Of a DNA stretch of 64,000 bases, positions 63,592 through 64,000 are shown piece by piece. The DNA is from Hylemonella sp. Its GTDB lineage: Bacteria > Pseudomonadota > Gammaproteobacteria > Burkholderiales > Burkholderiaceae_C. The stretch spans positions 310,001 to 374,000 of the forward strand of contig NZ_JAPZSV010000005.1 of the NCBI RefSeq assembly GCF_027532185.1. Reading direction: 5' to 3'. The notes beneath the pieces are model-generated. The model was given only the letters and a program-made list of their open reading frames with translations. It had not been told where the DNA came from and searched no databases. A program made the translations under genes and the position numbers. Position 1 is the stretch's first letter. Every line of letters starts with the position of its first letter.

Positions 63592-64000
63592 ATGACCCAT
63601 CCCGCCACCCTGCTCGAGATGCAGGCGCGCTACGGCGAGCGCTACCGCTGGCTGCTGCTGCTGGCCGTGATGGTGGGCACGATGGCCTCCATCATGTCGT
63701 CCACCATCATCAACGTGGCGATTCCCGACATGAGCCACCAGTTCGTGCTGGGCCAGGAGCGCGCGCAGTGGGCCACCTCGGGCTTCATGGCCGCCACCAC
63801 CGTGGCCATGCTGTGCACCCCCTGGCTGCTGGGGGCCTACGGCTACCGCCGCACCTATGTGGCGGCCATGCTGCTGTTGCTGGCCGGCGGTGTCGGCGGG
63901 GGGCTGGCCAACAGCTTCGATCTCGTGCTGCTGGCGCGCGTGGTCGAGGGCCTGGCCGCGGGCGTGGTGCAGCCCATCCCGGCCATCATCATCATGCGCG
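63592..64000 (+). CDS. DHA2-family MFS transporter, 3' truncated by window edge
   Basis: Start of a drug:H+ antiporter (14-helix type, EmrB/QacA-like). Positions 20-40 (LLLLAVMVGTMASIMSSTII) and the helix 2-3 loop GAYGYRRTYV match the family; the gene runs off the window after about 136 residues. ATG 63592 with GAGG shortly before; four bases after the CDF stop. Substrate unknown. Confidence 0.85.
   Translation, partial: MTHPATLLEMQARYGERYRWLLLLAVMVGTMASIMSSTIINVAIPDMSHQFVLGQERAQWATSGFMAATTVAMLCTPWLLGAYGYRRTYVAAMLLLLAGGVGGGLANSFDLVLLARVVEGLAAGVVQPIPAIIIMR

Overview
The window is 64 kb of GC-rich chromosome, about two-thirds GC by eye and nearly wall-to-wall coding. It most resembles a Burkholderiales betaproteobacterium of the Comamonadaceae type. 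The pointers are the orders hpf-ptsN-hprK and bamE-dapB-leuS-lptE-holA-proA, two orphan Bug/TctC-type periplasmic receptors, the ATP-grasp-like GshA, and CaiB/MmgE catabolic clusters beside LysR genes. I see no rRNA, tRNA, CRISPR array, integrase or intact insertion sequence. The species cannot be fixed from sequence alone.

Layout. 0-2 kb: a partial TTT receptor and a D-2-hydroxyacid dehydrogenase. 2-6.1 kb (minus): a tightly coupled operon of response regulator, YaiO-like outer-membrane barrel, membrane-anchored HEAT protein, family 2 glycosyltransferase and NUDIX hydrolase, which looks like a compact envelope or exopolysaccharide system. 6.3-13.2 kb: transhydrogenase pntAB, fadD, mtnN and corA. 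13.4-16.2 kb: a three-gene phosphorelay (GAF/PAS histidine kinase, receiver, Hpt). 16.4-18.4 kb: hpf, ptsN, hprK. 18.4-27.3 kb: fur, then bamE, dapB, leuS, lptE, holA, proA and gshA. 27.4-29.3 kb: kup, followed by a 0.65 kb non-coding element built as a long imperfect inverted repeat. 30-33.5 kb: dsbA, a SPOR protein, argS and a PsiF-repeat protein. 33.5-40.4 kb: a LysR gene divergent from hot-dog hydratase, acyl-CoA dehydrogenase, CoA-transferase, MmgE/PrpD protein and TTT receptor, a likely acid-uptake and CoA-dependent degradation cluster. 40.4-47.2 kb: a PF10118 protein, thioesterase, LysR, haloacid dehalogenase, malate synthase G and a sirtuin. 47.2-49.0 kb: a visibly lower-GC pair of exported-protein genes separated by an attC-like integron recombination site. 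49.2-56.6 kb: KTSC protein, thioesterases, AsmA protein, purine permease, TauE and an MFS fusion. 56.6-64 kb: trkH, trkA, GST, family 39 glycosyltransferase, CWC protein, cytochrome c, CDF transporter and the start of a DHA2 transporter.

How the genes work together. Potassium handling recurs (kup, trkH, trkA), and ptsN, whose product controls K+ transporters in enterobacteria, lies in the same window. Redox and thiol balance is served by pntAB, gshA, dsbA and a GST. Outer-membrane biogenesis is represented by bamE, lptE and an AsmA protein. Glyoxylate and acid use is represented by malate synthase G, the haloacid dehalogenase and the CoA cluster. The least explained parts are the glycosyltransferase operon (2-6.1 kb), the acyl-CoA cluster (34.6-40.4 kb), the cassette-like island (47.2-49 kb) and the inverted-repeat element (29.3-30 kb).
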